A stretch of DNA of 62,070 nt from Leucobacter sp. OH1287 (GCF_003859945.1 NZ_RQYM01000012.1:1-62070); one strand, 5' to 3'; positions 1-8,965 are shown, numbered from the stretch's first letter. Notes: generated by a model not told the origin, from the letters alone. Made by a program: numbers and translations.

Positions 1-41
1 CATTGTTGCAGTATTCATTCGTGTTTTGTCCTTCCTGCTGA

Positions 42-1154
42 ACATATCAGCGAGTTGAACCAGTTACACACTTAAATCCACAGTCCCCAACCATTATCTC
101 GGCGGTTTCTGGTGTTGCGAAGGGGATTCGGATCCTCTCAAACATCAACATGGTGCTCGCAGTCGGCCTGGCCGTGTTCATTTTTGTTGTCGGGCCTAGC
201 GCCTTCATTATGAACGCGATCCCGAGCATTATGATCGACTACTTTGCGAGCATCCCCGACGGTCTTTCCGCAAACATGGCAGAAAGCCCCGAGATGCAGA
301 GCTTCCTGAGCGCCTGGACAACCTTCTACTGGGCGTGGTGGGTTAGTTGGTCACCCTTCGTTGGTGTTTTCGTCGCCAAGATTTCTAAGGGACGCACAAT
401 CCGCCAGTTCGTGCTCGGTGTGCTGTTTATCCCCAGCACGATTGTGATTATCGCCTTCACCGTGCTCGGCGGCACCGCGATCTGGTTCCAGCGGGAACAG
501 CAGGCGTTCGCGCCCGGGAATGATCCGGCGCAGCTGCCAAACCCGGACGAGATTATGTTCAGGCTGCTGGAGCTGTTACCGGGCACCAACATTGTGGCGC
601 CGCTGATTATCGGGATCCTCGCGATCTTCTTCATCACCTCAGCGGACTCGGCATCGCTCGTCAACTCGCAGCTGTCACAGCGCGGTAACCCGGAACCGAA
701 GCGACTGGTCACCGCCTTCTGGGCGTTGTGTATGGCGGGGATCGCGGTTGTTATGCTGCTCAGCGGCGGCAAGAACGCGCTACAGGGGCTGCAAAACCTG
801 ATCACGATTACGGCGCTGCCGTTCGCGGTTATTCTGGGACTGATCACGGTCGCGCTGCTACAGGAGCTACGCAATGATCCGTTTATGATCCGCATACGCT
901 ACGAGGAGAGCGCGCTGAAGAACGCGGTCCGCCAGGGTGTCAGCGAGTACGGCGATAACTTCGCACTGGAGGTGACACCAACCGAGGTTGATGACGAGTT
1001 TGCGGCGGGCGCAGACTTCGACTCCGCAGCCCCCGAGGTCACCGACTGGTATGTGCGCACCGACGCCAACGACAACCCGGTTGAGTACGACTACGCAACC
1101 GGCGAGTACCTGAACGAAGACGGCGAACCGGACGGGTCAGGAGTCGCGAGCTAA
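42..1154 (+). pseudogene. BCCT-family osmolyte/choline/betaine transporter, N-terminal half missing
   Basis: The open frame encodes the C-terminal half of a betaine/carnitine/choline-type secondary transporter. The family signature region is present (FYWAWWVSWSPFVG followed by SKGRTIRQFVLG), with several hydrophobic helices and an acidic tail after about residue 240 counted from the ATG at 150. Homology already runs upstream of that ATG: from position 99 the frame reads SAVSGVAKGIRILSNINM, a typical BCCT stretch. Position 39-41 is an in-frame stop, and the residues between it and position 99 do not look like the family. BCCT proteins are usually 500-650 residues, so roughly the first 250 are missing, and I see no convincing continuation in another frame within the first 100 bases. 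It is most likely a decayed remnant; a frameshift or assembly edge is the alternative. Its 3' end overlaps the convergent acyl-CoA dehydrogenase-like gene by 18 bases. Confidence 0.7.
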
Positions 1155-2339
1155 TCCTGCGACCATGTTACCGAGCGAGGCGAGTGAGCTCGGGTGGAAT
1201 GACCCCGCGAGCACATCACGGTAGAGCCTGCTGAGCTCACTGTCTGCCCGGTAGGCTGCCGCGCCACTAACAGCGATAGCCGCGGTGACGGCGTGTTGCG
1301 CGCTCGCAACAGCCTGATTCTTGGCTGCTGCAAGATCCACAAACCAAGCTGGCCGGGCTGCCTGCGCGTCTGACTCTGCCGCGAGCAGCTCAACCGAATT
1401 AACCGCGGCGCGGTGCGCAAGCTGGGCCTCAACAAACCGGGTCTGCAGGGTCGGGTTGTCAAGCGGCAGCACAGTCTCACCGGCCATCGTTACGCGGGAG
1501 CGGTTGAGCGAGGCAGCAGCGAGTTCGAGCGCGCGGTCGGCGACGCCGAGATACACCGAAGCGGTCAGCAGCGAGAAGTTGGTGAAGATCGCAAACACGA
1601 GCGGGTTTGCCCCGTCACCCGGCTCGCAGACGGTGATCACGTCGCTGTTTTTCAGCGGCACATCGTGAAGCTCGGTTGTGTAGCTGTGGGTGGCCCGCAT
1701 ACCGAGGGTGTTCCACTCTCCCGGGTGGGTTATGGATCCGCCAGCAAGCCCGTCACTTCCCGCTTCCTGGCCGCGAGCACTAAGCTCCTTACCCGCTGTG
1801 TCGCCGCGCCGGATCACGCCGAACACGAGTTTGCCTTTGTCTGGGCCAGAGGTGATTTTGGCGTGCACCCCGAGCCGCGACCAGACCGGTGAGAGGGTTG
1901 TGAAGATTTTGGTGCCGCTGATCAGGTAGCCGTCGTCGGTTGGTTCCGCGGTTGTTTTTGAATCCAGCAGAACAGCCTCGTTGCCGGGCTCAGAAATGCC
2001 GAAGGCTGCGATCTCCCCCGCCGCAATGTCCGCGAGCAGCCCGTCTGCCCCCGCGATTTCGCGGTTGTTTAGCCAGGCGGTGATCTGCGCCCACACCTGG
2101 TGCATGTTTGCGGCGAGCGCGGTTGCCGGTGAGGCGGCGGCGAGCTGGCGCTGCAGCCTGGTTTGAGCGAGCAGGGTGGTTGCGGATCCGCCCAGCGACG
2201 TCGGGGCTGCGGTGCGGAGGTAACCGCTCTCTCGCAGCGCCGCGATGTCGGCGAGACAGAACTCGTTTGCGAGGTCGTAGCCTGCTGCGCGGTCTGCGAT
2301 TTCTGTTAGGACTGCTGGATCAAACTGAAAATCACTCAT
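1137..2339 (-). CDS. acyl-CoA dehydrogenase-family flavoprotein
   Basis: A 400-residue protein of the acyl-CoA dehydrogenase fold: an N-terminal helical domain, a central beta domain with the flavin-contact region (AFGISEPGNEAV, about residue 113, and the later GMRATHSYTTELHDVPL), and a C-terminal helical bundle ending in SRLYRDVLAGSFHPSS, which matches the usual RLYRDxxAG segment. Length is normal. It may oxidise an acyl-CoA thioester or belong to the related flavin-dependent monooxygenase branch; I cannot assign a substrate. It is a lone gene, convergent with the BCCT remnant and divergent from mtnA. A TATAAT element lies 13 bases upstream of the ATG, implying a very short leader. Confidence 0.8.
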   Translation of the reverse strand: MSDFQFDPAVLTEIADRAAGYDLANEFCLADIAALRESGYLRTAAPTSLGGSATTLLAQTRLQRQLAAASPATALAANMHQVWAQITAWLNNREIAGADGLLADIAAGEIAAFGISEPGNEAVLLDSKTTAEPTDDGYLISGTKIFTTLSPVWSRLGVHAKITSGPDKGKLVFGVIRRGDTAGKELSARGQEAGSDGLAGGSITHPGEWNTLGMRATHSYTTELHDVPLKNSDVITVCEPGDGANPLVFAIFTNFSLLTASVYLGVADRALELAAASLNRSRVTMAGETVLPLDNPTLQTRFVEAQLAHRAAVNSVELLAAESDAQAARPAWFVDLAAAKNQAVASAQHAVTAAIAVSGAAAYRADSELSRLYRDVLAGSFHPSSLASLGNMVAGLARDS

Positions 2340-2352
2340 TCTTTAACGATAT

Positions 2353-2358
2353 ATTATA
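2353..2358 (-). promoter_or_regulatory. candidate -10 element of the acyl-CoA dehydrogenase-like gene
   Basis: On the minus strand this reads TATAAT and lies 13 bases before the start codon at 2339. No convincing -35 hexamer is seen at 16-19 bases, so the assignment rests on the -10 sequence and its position alone. Confidence 0.35.
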
Positions 2359-2473
2359 AAATCGCGTTGCGCTAACGCCTGAAACACAAAGTTCGCTGGC
2401 AATCATATCGATTCACAAAAACGAGTAGACTTGTTGCAGGTACCCAAAAACAAAACTACCAGCGGGAGAGGTT

Positions 2474-3511
2474 TTGCGCACAATAGACTGGCAAGACGGT
2501 GCAATCACAATGATTGACCAGACGCTGCTACCCCACGAGGTTAAGCAGCTGCGAGTTACCGACGTAGACACCCTCATCACCGATATTCAAAGGCTCGCGG
2601 TGCGCGGAGCCCCCGCCCTCGGAATCGCCGGAGCGCTCGGTGTTGCGCTGCTCGCTGACCAGTTCCGTAACGACCCCGAGCGTGTGCGCGCCGACGCAGC
2701 GAGACTGCGTGAGGCAAGACCAACCGCGGTTAACCTGTCTTGGGGTGTGGACCAGGCTCTCGCCGCCCTCCCGGAGGGCCACGCGGCGGTTCTCACTCGC
2801 GCGCTGCAACTGCGCGACGCCGATATTGCAGGCTGCGTCTCCATGGGTGAGTACGGCGCTGACCTGGTAACCCGTCTGGTGAGCGAAAAAACCGGGAAAG
2901 ATCAGGTGCGGATGATGACAATCTGCAACACCGGCGGCCTCGCAACCGTTGAGCGCGGCACAGCGCTCGGCGTTATCCAAACACTGCACGAGCGCGGCTC
3001 ACTCGCGCACGTTATCGCCTGTGAAACCCGTCCCCTGCTGCAGGGCGCCCGCCTCACCGCCTGGGAGCTGACCAACTTTGGCGCACCGTTTGACCTCGCC
3101 GTTGACTCTGCAGCACCGTTCCTGCTCAGCCGCGGAGCAGCCGATGCGGTTGTGATCGGCGCTGACCGGGTTGCCGCCAACGGTGACACCGCAAACAAGA
3201 TCGGCTCCTTCAGCCTCGCGCTCGCCGCCAAATACGCCGGTGTGCCGTTTATTGTTGTTGCACCCGAGAGCACCGTCGACCTCAGTTGCGCAGACGGTGA
3301 GGCGATTGAGATTGAGGATCGCGGATCCGCCGAGGTGGTTAACTTCGCTGGCACCCAGACCGCGCCCGCGGGCACAACCGCACTGAACCCAGCTTTTGAT
3401 GTCACCCCGCACAGTCTAATCACCGCGCTGGTTACCGAGCGCCGGGTGGTTAACTTCGCTGCCGGGCAGACACTAAAGGACACCCCGCTTGGCGAGCTTC
3501 GGCTGCCTTAA
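2474..3511 (+). CDS. mtnA: S-methyl-5-thioribose-1-phosphate isomerase
   Basis: Converts methylthioribose 1-phosphate to methylthioribulose 1-phosphate in methylthioadenosine (MTA) salvage. The 345 residues match the family length and carry its landmarks: RGAPALGIAGALG near residue 45, the catalytic cysteine in TICNTGGLAT near residue 154, ETRPLLQGARLTAWEL, and the catalytic aspartate in IGADRVAANGDTANKIG near residue 230. The start is TTG; GGGAGAGG stands just upstream and the first codons MRTIDW fit the family. The next gene on the same strand is a BMP-type lipoprotein 21 bases downstream, and an MTA/SAH deaminase lies at 16.2-17.5 kb, so MTA or related thionucleosides are the likely substrate source. 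The paralogous translation factor eIF2B-alpha is less likely because the CNTGG and GADR motifs are those of MtnA. Confidence 0.93.
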   Translation: MRTIDWQDGAITMIDQTLLPHEVKQLRVTDVDTLITDIQRLAVRGAPALGIAGALGVALLADQFRNDPERVRADAARLREARPTAVNLSWGVDQALAALPEGHAAVLTRALQLRDADIAGCVSMGEYGADLVTRLVSEKTGKDQVRMMTICNTGGLATVERGTALGVIQTLHERGSLAHVIACETRPLLQGARLTAWELTNFGAPFDLAVDSAAPFLLSRGAADAVVIGADRVAANGDTANKIGSFSLALAAKYAGVPFIVVAPESTVDLSCADGEAIEIEDRGSAEVVNFAGTQTAPAGTTALNPAFDVTPHSLITALVTERRVVNFAAGQTLKDTPLGELRLP

Positions 3512-3532
3512 CCCAATATGAAAGGAAAACCC

Positions 3533-4591
3533 ATGACCTGGTTTACTAAAACCCGAGTAACAGCGTCAATCGCTGGTGTGGCAGCCGCAGGTTTGCTACT
3601 CGCTGGCTGTGCCGGCGGCAACAGCGCTGACTCAAACTCTGCAGCAGAGAACAGCAAGTTCGTTTACATCACCTCCGACCCGATCGGACAGAACGAGTTC
3701 CTGCGCTCCGGTAAAACCGGAATCGACACCGTTGCTGAGAAGCACGACGGTGAAGCAGTCACCTACGAGTCAAAGGATGACGCAACCCGCCGCGCAAACC
3801 TGGAGCAGGCTGTTGCTGAGCAGCCAGCCGTGGTTGTGATGCTCGGCTTCCAGTTCGCAGACCTCGCTAAAGAGTTTGCTGAGCAGTACCCAGAGCAGAA
3901 GTTCCTGCTGATCGACACCTTTGTTGAGGGCGCACCAGAGAACCTCTACCAGGCAACCTTCCGCGAGCAGGAGCCTTCATACCTGCTCGGTGTTGAGGCT
4001 GCCCTGCTGACCAAGCAGAACAGCGTTGGCGCGGTGCTCTCTGTAGACAACGACCTGCTGCGCAAGTACTCTGACGGTTTCGCAGCTGGCGCGAAGAGTG
4101 TAACCGCTGACATTAACGCGCTTGAGCCGCAGATCATCGGTGGCGAGAACCCGTTCGCTGACACCGCCCGCGCGAAAGAGCAGGCGATCGCATACGTTTC
4201 AACAACCGCAACCGATCAGGTGTTCGCGGTTGGTGCGGCAGCTAACGGTGGCATTATGGAGGCCGCCGCTGAGAAAGGCTTCTTCGCGTACGGCGTTGAC
4301 GCAAACCAGTGCGGTATGGCTCCCGGCCACGTCGTTGACGGCACCCTGAAGGCCGTAAACAAGGTTGTTGAGACCGTTGTTGGCGAGATCCTCGAGGGTA
4401 AGAGCAACCCCGAAGCAACCAGCTCATTCGGCCTCGCTGAGGGCGGTATGAACGTGGTTAGCCTCGCAGACGGCGCAGACGACTCAGGCTGTGTTGTGAT
4501 GGAGCACCCAGAGGTGCTGAAGCAGGTGAAAGAGGTTGCCGAGAAGATCAAGTCCGGCGACATCAAAGTAACCGAGAAATCAGGTTCATAA
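3533..4591 (+). CDS. BMP-family nucleoside-type ABC transporter lipoprotein
   Basis: Periplasmic-type binding protein of the basic membrane protein (Bmp/PnrA/YufN) family, which usually binds purine nucleosides. A signal peptide ends in the lipobox LLAGC, making Cys26 the predicted lipidated residue. The mature part shows the family features: FVYITSDPIGQNEFLRSG at the N-terminus, VVMLGFQFADLAKEFAEQYP, and GVDANQCGMAPGHVVDGTLKAV in the second lobe. I prefer the ATG at 3533 over an in-frame ATG five codons earlier because AAAGGAAA lies directly before it. It follows mtnA closely and precedes the ATPase, from which it is separated by a repeat tract and a strong hairpin that could favour binding-protein expression over the rest of the transporter. 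Confidence 0.9.
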   Translation: MTWFTKTRVTASIAGVAAAGLLLAGCAGGNSADSNSAAENSKFVYITSDPIGQNEFLRSGKTGIDTVAEKHDGEAVTYESKDDATRRANLEQAVAEQPAVVVMLGFQFADLAKEFAEQYPEQKFLLIDTFVEGAPENLYQATFREQEPSYLLGVEAALLTKQNSVGAVLSVDNDLLRKYSDGFAAGAKSVTADINALEPQIIGGENPFADTARAKEQAIAYVSTTATDQVFAVGAAANGGIMEAAAEKGFFAYGVDANQCGMAPGHVVDGTLKAVNKVVETVVGEILEGKSNPEATSSFGLAEGGMNVVSLADGADDSGCVVMEHPEVLKQVKEVAEKIKSGDIKVTEKSGS

Positions 4592-4611
4592 CCCGGCTAC
4601 ACAGCTACACG

Positions 4612-4670
4612 GCTAAACGGCTTCACAGCCGGGCGGCCACACAGCTAAACAGCTAAACGGCTTCACAGCC
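4612..4670 (+). repeat. intergenic direct repeats
   Basis: The 19-base GCTAAACGGCTTCACAGCC occurs at 4612-4630 and again at 4652-4670, exactly 40 bases apart, amid shorter variants of CACAGCTAAA. It lies in the gap between the binding protein and the ATPase. There is no open frame or spacer regularity typical of CRISPR. Function unknown. Confidence 0.8.
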
Positions 4671-4679
4671 AGATAGCTA

Positions 4680-4726
4680 CCCGGGGCGGATTTAAGGGTA
4701 AAACCACTCTCGATTTCCGCCCCGGG
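4680..4726 (+). terminator. long-stem hairpin between binding protein and ATPase
   Basis: CCCGGGGCGGA (4680-4690) pairs perfectly with TCCGCCCCGGG (4716-4726), leaving a 25-base loop. There is no run of T after the stem, so it is a weak intrinsic terminator at best, or an mRNA-stabilising hairpin that would raise the amount of binding protein relative to ATPase. Confidence 0.6.
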
Positions 4727-4761
4727 TGTTATCATAGACCGGCAGGATTAGGGGCAGCAGA

Positions 4762-6390
4762 ATGACAGACAACGCAATTGAGATGCGCGCAATCACCAAG
4801 CGCTTTCCCGGGGTTGTTGCCAACGACAGCGTAGATCTAACCGTTCGAAGCGGCGAGATTCACGCGCTGATGGGTGAGAACGGCGCTGGTAAATCAATTC
4901 TGATGTCCCAGCTTGCGGGTATTTACCGGCCCGATAGCGGATCCATTCGAATCAACGGCAAAGAGGTCAACTTCACCAACCCGCTGCAGGCGATTGATGC
5001 CGGCGTGGGCATGGTGTTCCAGTCTTTTAAACTGTTCCCGTCACTGACCATCGCAGAGAACGTGGTGTTTCGGCAGGAACCAACCAAGCGCGGCATAATC
5101 GACCGCCGGGCAGCCGAGGCGGAGGTTGCCGCAATCGCCGAAAAATACGGCCTGCAACTGGATCCATCCGCCCGCGTCAGCGAGGTGCCCGTCGGTGTGC
5201 TGCAGCGCGTTGAGATCGTTAAAGCCCTCTACCGCGGCGCCCAGATTCTGGTGCTCGACGAGCCAACAGCCGTTCTCACACCGCAGGAAACAGAGAAACT
5301 GTTTGAGGTTTTGCGGGCGCTGCAGGCTGACGGGCGAACAATAATTATTATCACCCACAAGCTCAGCGAGGTGCTGTCCATCTCCGACCGCGTCACCGTG
5401 CTGCGTGACGGCAAAAGCATCGCCGAGTTTAACACCAAAGAAACAACCGCCGCCGAGCTCACCCAGGCAATGACCGGGCGCGATGTGGATCTGCGTCAGC
5501 CCGCGCCGAAGCAGCCTACGGGTAAGACAGTGCTCGCCGTTGAGCAGCTGACGGTCGCAGGAACCGGCAGAAACGCGGTTGACAGCGCCTCCCTCACCGT
5601 CCGCTCCGGCGAGATCGTTGGCATCGCGGGCGTTGCCGGAAACGGCCAGGTGGAGCTCGCCGAGGCGATTATGGGGATGCGTCCAACCCTCTCCGGCAGT
5701 GTCTCGGTAAACGGTAAAACCCTCGACAGGGCCTCGATTGCGCAGCGCCGCGACGCGGGTATCGCCTACATTCCCGAGGATCGCCACGCGGTTGGATCCG
5801 CCGGCTCCGCCTCCGCAATCGACAATCTCGCGCTCGGTCACCACCGGCACGCCCCGCTGCTGCAGCGCGGGCTGCTCTCAAAACAGCGTCTGACCGAGCA
5901 CGCGAAACGGTTGATCTCGCGCTTTGGCGTGAAAATCGCGAGTCCCGCAACTCCGGTTGGCACACTCTCCGGCGGTAACCTGCAAAAGGTTGTGGTTGCC
6001 CGCGAGATGGACACCGAGTCACCGCTGTTAATCGCCGAGCAGCCGACACGCGGGGTTGATATTGGCGCGATTGCCGCGATCCACCGCGAACTCACCGAGT
6101 ATCGGGACCGGGGCGGTGCGCTGCTTTTGATCTCCGCCGAGCTCTCCGAGATTATGTCGCTCGCGAGCAGGATTCTGGTGATGTTCGAGGGCAGGATTGT
6201 GGTGGAGCTCGACCGCCAGGAGGCGACCGAGGCGCTTATCGGCCTCTACATGGCGGGGCACTCCCCCGACAGCGTTGCCACCGAGGCCAGCGATGCTGCC
6301 GAGGCCAACGATACCGCCGTGGCCAGCGATGCCGCCGAGGCCAGCGATGCCACCGAGGCTAGTCCAGCAGGCGGTGCGCAGCCAGCATAA
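4762..6390 (+). CDS. nucleoside-type ABC transporter ATPase, two fused nucleotide-binding domains
   Basis: 542 residues with two tandem ABC domains, as in the sugar/nucleoside (YufO/NupA, RbsA-like) class that pairs with BMP proteins. Domain 1 has Walker A GENGAGKSI (isoleucine where threonine is usual after KS), a Q-loop at VFQSFKLFP, and Walker B ILVLDEPTAVLTPQ. Domain 2 has the degenerate GVAGNGQVELAEAI in place of Walker A, which is normal for this class, plus LSGGNLQKVVVARE and LLIAEQPTRGVD. The last 40 or so residues are a low-complexity Ala/Ser/Asp/Glu tail made by an 18-base tandem repeat. Its permease partners are most likely the two genes at 11.6-13.7 kb, now separated by a catabolic cassette. 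The 3' end overlaps the convergent PucR-type regulator by 32 bases. Confidence 0.9.
   Translation: MTDNAIEMRAITKRFPGVVANDSVDLTVRSGEIHALMGENGAGKSILMSQLAGIYRPDSGSIRINGKEVNFTNPLQAIDAGVGMVFQSFKLFPSLTIAENVVFRQEPTKRGIIDRRAAEAEVAAIAEKYGLQLDPSARVSEVPVGVLQRVEIVKALYRGAQILVLDEPTAVLTPQETEKLFEVLRALQADGRTIIIITHKLSEVLSISDRVTVLRDGKSIAEFNTKETTAAELTQAMTGRDVDLRQPAPKQPTGKTVLAVEQLTVAGTGRNAVDSASLTVRSGEIVGIAGVAGNGQVELAEAIMGMRPTLSGSVSVNGKTLDRASIAQRRDAGIAYIPEDRHAVGSAGSASAIDNLALGHHRHAPLLQRGLLSKQRLTEHAKRLISRFGVKIASPATPVGTLSGGNLQKVVVAREMDTESPLLIAEQPTRGVDIGAIAAIHRELTEYRDRGGALLLISAELSEIMSLASRILVMFEGRIVVELDRQEATEALIGLYMAGHSPDSVATEASDAAEANDTAVASDAAEASDATEASPAGGAQPA
6283..6354 (+). repeat. 18-base tandem repeat in the ATPase tail
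   Basis: Four imperfect copies of an 18-base unit encoding EASDAA-like hexapeptides (E-A-S-D-A-A, E-A-N-D-T-A, V-A-S-D-A-A, E-A-S-D-A-T). The unit is a multiple of three, so copy-number change would only lengthen or shorten the tail. Confidence 0.8.
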
Positions 6391-7624
6391 TGTGGTGATC
6401 GAGGCCCGCCTGCCCGTAGGACCAGTCTCCCCCGAGCAGCGAGGCGATGCGATCCAGCCGCTGCCGAACCGTGTTCGGGTGCAGGTGCATCTGCTCAGCA
6501 ACCAGCGGCACCGACCGGCCCACAAACAGGAAGGTGTAGGCGGTTTCGGCGAGGTCTGTTCCGTGTTTGCTGTCGTAGTCGAGAATCGGCCCGAGCGTCT
6601 CCCGCACCGCCATCCGGGTCGGTTCCAGGTTCACCCGCGACAGGAAGGCGCCGATCGCGCCGTAAGACTCAAGCGACACCAGCACTTCATTTTGTGGGGC
6701 GGATCCGCCCACAGCCCCGCTTCGTGCGGCGCTGTTTCGTACCGCGCTGCTCCTGGCGGCGCTGACAACGCGCTCCACCAGCGACATCTCGGGCGGCACA
6801 ATCTCGATGCGGTGAAGCCGCGGAGAGTGACCGATCAGCAGCCCCTCCCAGCCGCGGTTGCTGCCGGAGAACAGCTCACGCACGAGTTTGAAGGTTGCCT
6901 CGTTGACGAGACTGACCAGCTGATTGCCGATAATCGCCCGCAGCATGCCCGCCCCGAAATCCTGCTCTAGCCGGTGATCGAGCGCGGAGAGGGTGTGGCG
7001 GTCACCGTCACCGACGAGCACACGGAAGGGTTCACCCTGCACAATGCCGTGCTCCTCAAGACGGCGCAGCATAGTTTTGCTGATGCCACCGACCGGCGGG
7101 GTTAGCACATACTCGAGCAGCTCCCGCTGCCTGACGGCGATGTCGCCGCGGATCCGCCGCTGCGCTGTAATGAAGGTTGAGACCACTCGCCCACAGCGCC
7201 GCATCACGCTCGCCGTTTGTGTGTCGAGGACGCTGGAGACGATGAGCGCGCCAACCACCTCGGTGCCGCGTTTCACGCTAAAGGCGGTGATTGGGTGTCC
7301 GTTTTCGTCGACGGAGCTCTGCGGGTTGGTTTCGCGCGCGGCGGCGTCGAGCAGCTGCCGTTCGGCGTCGCTGAGGCTTGCAGAACCGCGCACATCGTGA
7401 CGGACGGTGAGGTCGAAGATCCGCACCTGGGCGCCGAGCGCGCGGCTGATACCGGCGCTGAGGTCCTCCAGGCCACCACCGGCCGCGAGCGCGTCAAGCA
7501 GCGCCTCGTCAGCGAGCAGCAGTCGGCTGTGCAGGTCGTTTCTGTCCTGCTCAACCCGCAGGTCGTGCTGCAGCGCCTTAACCTCGGCGACTAGGTGACT
7601 CTGCATGTTTTCCATGTGTAACAT
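6359..7624 (-). CDS. PucR/CdaR-family transcriptional regulator
   Basis: About 421 residues. The C-terminus carries the PucR-type helix-turn-helix: ETAYTFLFVGRSVPLVAEQM followed by HLHPNTVRQRLDRI, the hallmark HPNTxRxRL. The middle resembles a GAF-like sensory domain (residues about 70-180) and a GGDEF-like/CdaR central domain. Upstream in-frame codons exist to 7687, but they would run into the divergent promoter; methionines at 7624, 7615 and 7606 are the plausible starts and I chose the first. It diverges from the alcohol dehydrogenase gene with about 110 bases between them, so it probably regulates the dehydrogenase-monooxygenase-esterase operon in response to one of its substrates (inference). 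Confidence 0.8.
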   Translation of the reverse strand: MLHMENMQSHLVAEVKALQHDLRVEQDRNDLHSRLLLADEALLDALAAGGGLEDLSAGISRALGAQVRIFDLTVRHDVRGSASLSDAERQLLDAAARETNPQSSVDENGHPITAFSVKRGTEVVGALIVSSVLDTQTASVMRRCGRVVSTFITAQRRIRGDIAVRQRELLEYVLTPPVGGISKTMLRRLEEHGIVQGEPFRVLVGDGDRHTLSALDHRLEQDFGAGMLRAIIGNQLVSLVNEATFKLVRELFSGSNRGWEGLLIGHSPRLHRIEIVPPEMSLVERVVSAARSSAVRNSAARSGAVGGSAPQNEVLVSLESYGAIGAFLSRVNLEPTRMAVRETLGPILDYDSKHGTDLAETAYTFLFVGRSVPLVAEQMHLHPNTVRQRLDRIASLLGGDWSYGQAGLDHHIMLAAHRLLD

Positions 7625-7735
7625 TCTACATACTTCAGTACAAAGTGTTTGTTTAGCCACATAAGGTTTGCTCGTTTGTGGGTGCAAACTTTAAGTACTA
7701 AACCCTTCACCCTCATCACGATGGAGTTGATAAAC

Positions 7736-8848
7736 ATGGCGACAAAACAGATCCGCGGCGCGGTGCTCAACCAGATTGGCGCAGCAGCACCGTTTGCAGA
7801 GAGCAAACCAATCACTGTTGACACTGTGGAGCTCACCGGCCCCGCCGAGAACGAGGTGCTCGTAAAGATCGAGGCAGCCAGCATCTGCCACTCCGACCTC
7901 TCGGTTGTTAACGGATCCCGCCCCCGCCCAACCCCGATGCTGCTCGGCCACGAGGCGGCCGGCATCGTCACCGAGCTGGGGTCAAACGTCACAGAGTTCA
8001 AGCCTGGCCAGCGCGTTGTGCTGACCTTCCTGCCGCGCTGTGGTGAGTGTAAAGAGTGTCTCACCGACGGTAAACTGCCCTGCGCACCCGGCTCAAAAAC
8101 CAACGAGGCTGGCACCTTGCTGGACGGCACCGGCCACCTCACCCGTGACGGCGAAGAGGTTAAACACCACCTCGGCTGCTCTGGTTTTGCCGAGTACGCG
8201 GTTGTTGACAAGCGCTCAATCGTGGCGATCGGCGAGGATGTGCCACCAGCAATCGGTGCGGTTCTCGGCTGCGCTGTGCTCACCGGCGGCGGAGCTGTGC
8301 TCAACGCCGCGCAGGTGACCGGCAAAGACACCGTTGCAATCGTTGGACTCGGCGGAGTTGGTATGGCTGCGCTGCTCACCGCTGTTGGCCTTGAGCCCGC
8401 AAAGGTTATTGCGATTGACGCCAATGAACAAAAACTTGACCTGGCTAAGGAGTGGGGCGCTCACGAGGCGTACACCCCGCAGCAGGCAGAGGAGCTCGGA
8501 ATCACCGCCGACGCTGTTATTGAGGCAGCCGGTCACCCGAAGGCGTTTGAGACCGCGTTCAAACTGATCGGCTTCGGCGGCCGAATGGTCACCGTTGGCC
8601 TCCCAGCTCCAGGCGCTATGAGCGAGGTGGAGCCCGTTAAAATCACCGGTCGCGCCCAGACAATCATCGGCTGCTACCTTGGTTCCGCTGTGCCAAAGCG
8701 CGATATTCCACAGTTTGAACAGCTGTGGCGCGAGGGCAAACTGCCGCTTGAGCGGCTGATCTCTGGCAGCTTCGAACTCGACAACATCAACGAGGCTATG
8801 GATGCGCTGGCGAGCGGCAGTGTGCTGCGCCAGATCGTCGAGTTCTAA
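7736..8848 (+). CDS. zinc-dependent alcohol dehydrogenase (MDR superfamily)
   Basis: 370 residues of the medium-chain dehydrogenase/reductase family. Catalytic zinc ligands are in ASICHSDLS and LLGHEAAGIV. The structural-zinc lobe has RCGECKECLTDGKLPC with four cysteines. The NAD(P)-binding Rossmann motif is VAIVGLGGVGMAALL near residue 190. The ATG at 7736 follows GGAG by about eight bases; an in-frame extension upstream to 7649 has no such site. It is the first gene of a three-gene operon with a Baeyer-Villiger monooxygenase and an esterase, which fits oxidation of a secondary or cyclic alcohol to the ketone used by the next enzyme. A methylthio-alcohol role linked to nearby MTA salvage is an alternative. 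Confidence 0.9.
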   Translation: MATKQIRGAVLNQIGAAAPFAESKPITVDTVELTGPAENEVLVKIEAASICHSDLSVVNGSRPRPTPMLLGHEAAGIVTELGSNVTEFKPGQRVVLTFLPRCGECKECLTDGKLPCAPGSKTNEAGTLLDGTGHLTRDGEEVKHHLGCSGFAEYAVVDKRSIVAIGEDVPPAIGAVLGCAVLTGGGAVLNAAQVTGKDTVAIVGLGGVGMAALLTAVGLEPAKVIAIDANEQKLDLAKEWGAHEAYTPQQAEELGITADAVIEAAGHPKAFETAFKLIGFGGRMVTVGLPAPGAMSEVEPVKITGRAQTIIGCYLGSAVPKRDIPQFEQLWREGKLPLERLISGSFELDNINEAMDALASGSVLRQIVEF

Positions 8849-8850
8849 TT

Positions 8851-8895
8851 TTGCGGATCCGCGAATTGCATTGCCCCCGACAAGCGGATCCGCAA
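8851..8895 (+). terminator. inverted repeat built from two GCGGATCCGC palindromes
   Basis: TTGCGGATCCGC (8851-8862) is the reverse complement of GCGGATCCGCAA (8884-8895), giving a 12 bp stem three bases after the alcohol dehydrogenase stop codon. Each arm is itself an extended copy of the dispersed GGATCC palindrome. No T-run follows, so it may be a processing or partial termination site inside the operon. Confidence 0.55.
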
Positions 8896-8965
8896 TCCCC
8901 CTAAATAACAACTTTCGAAACTAAAAAACTTACTCTCCACCTTCGATAACAAAGGAAGATATAAA

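Noticed and set aside
4612-4670. CRISPR-like short repeats
   Set aside because: Only two full copies, variable partial units, no regular spacers and no cas genes.
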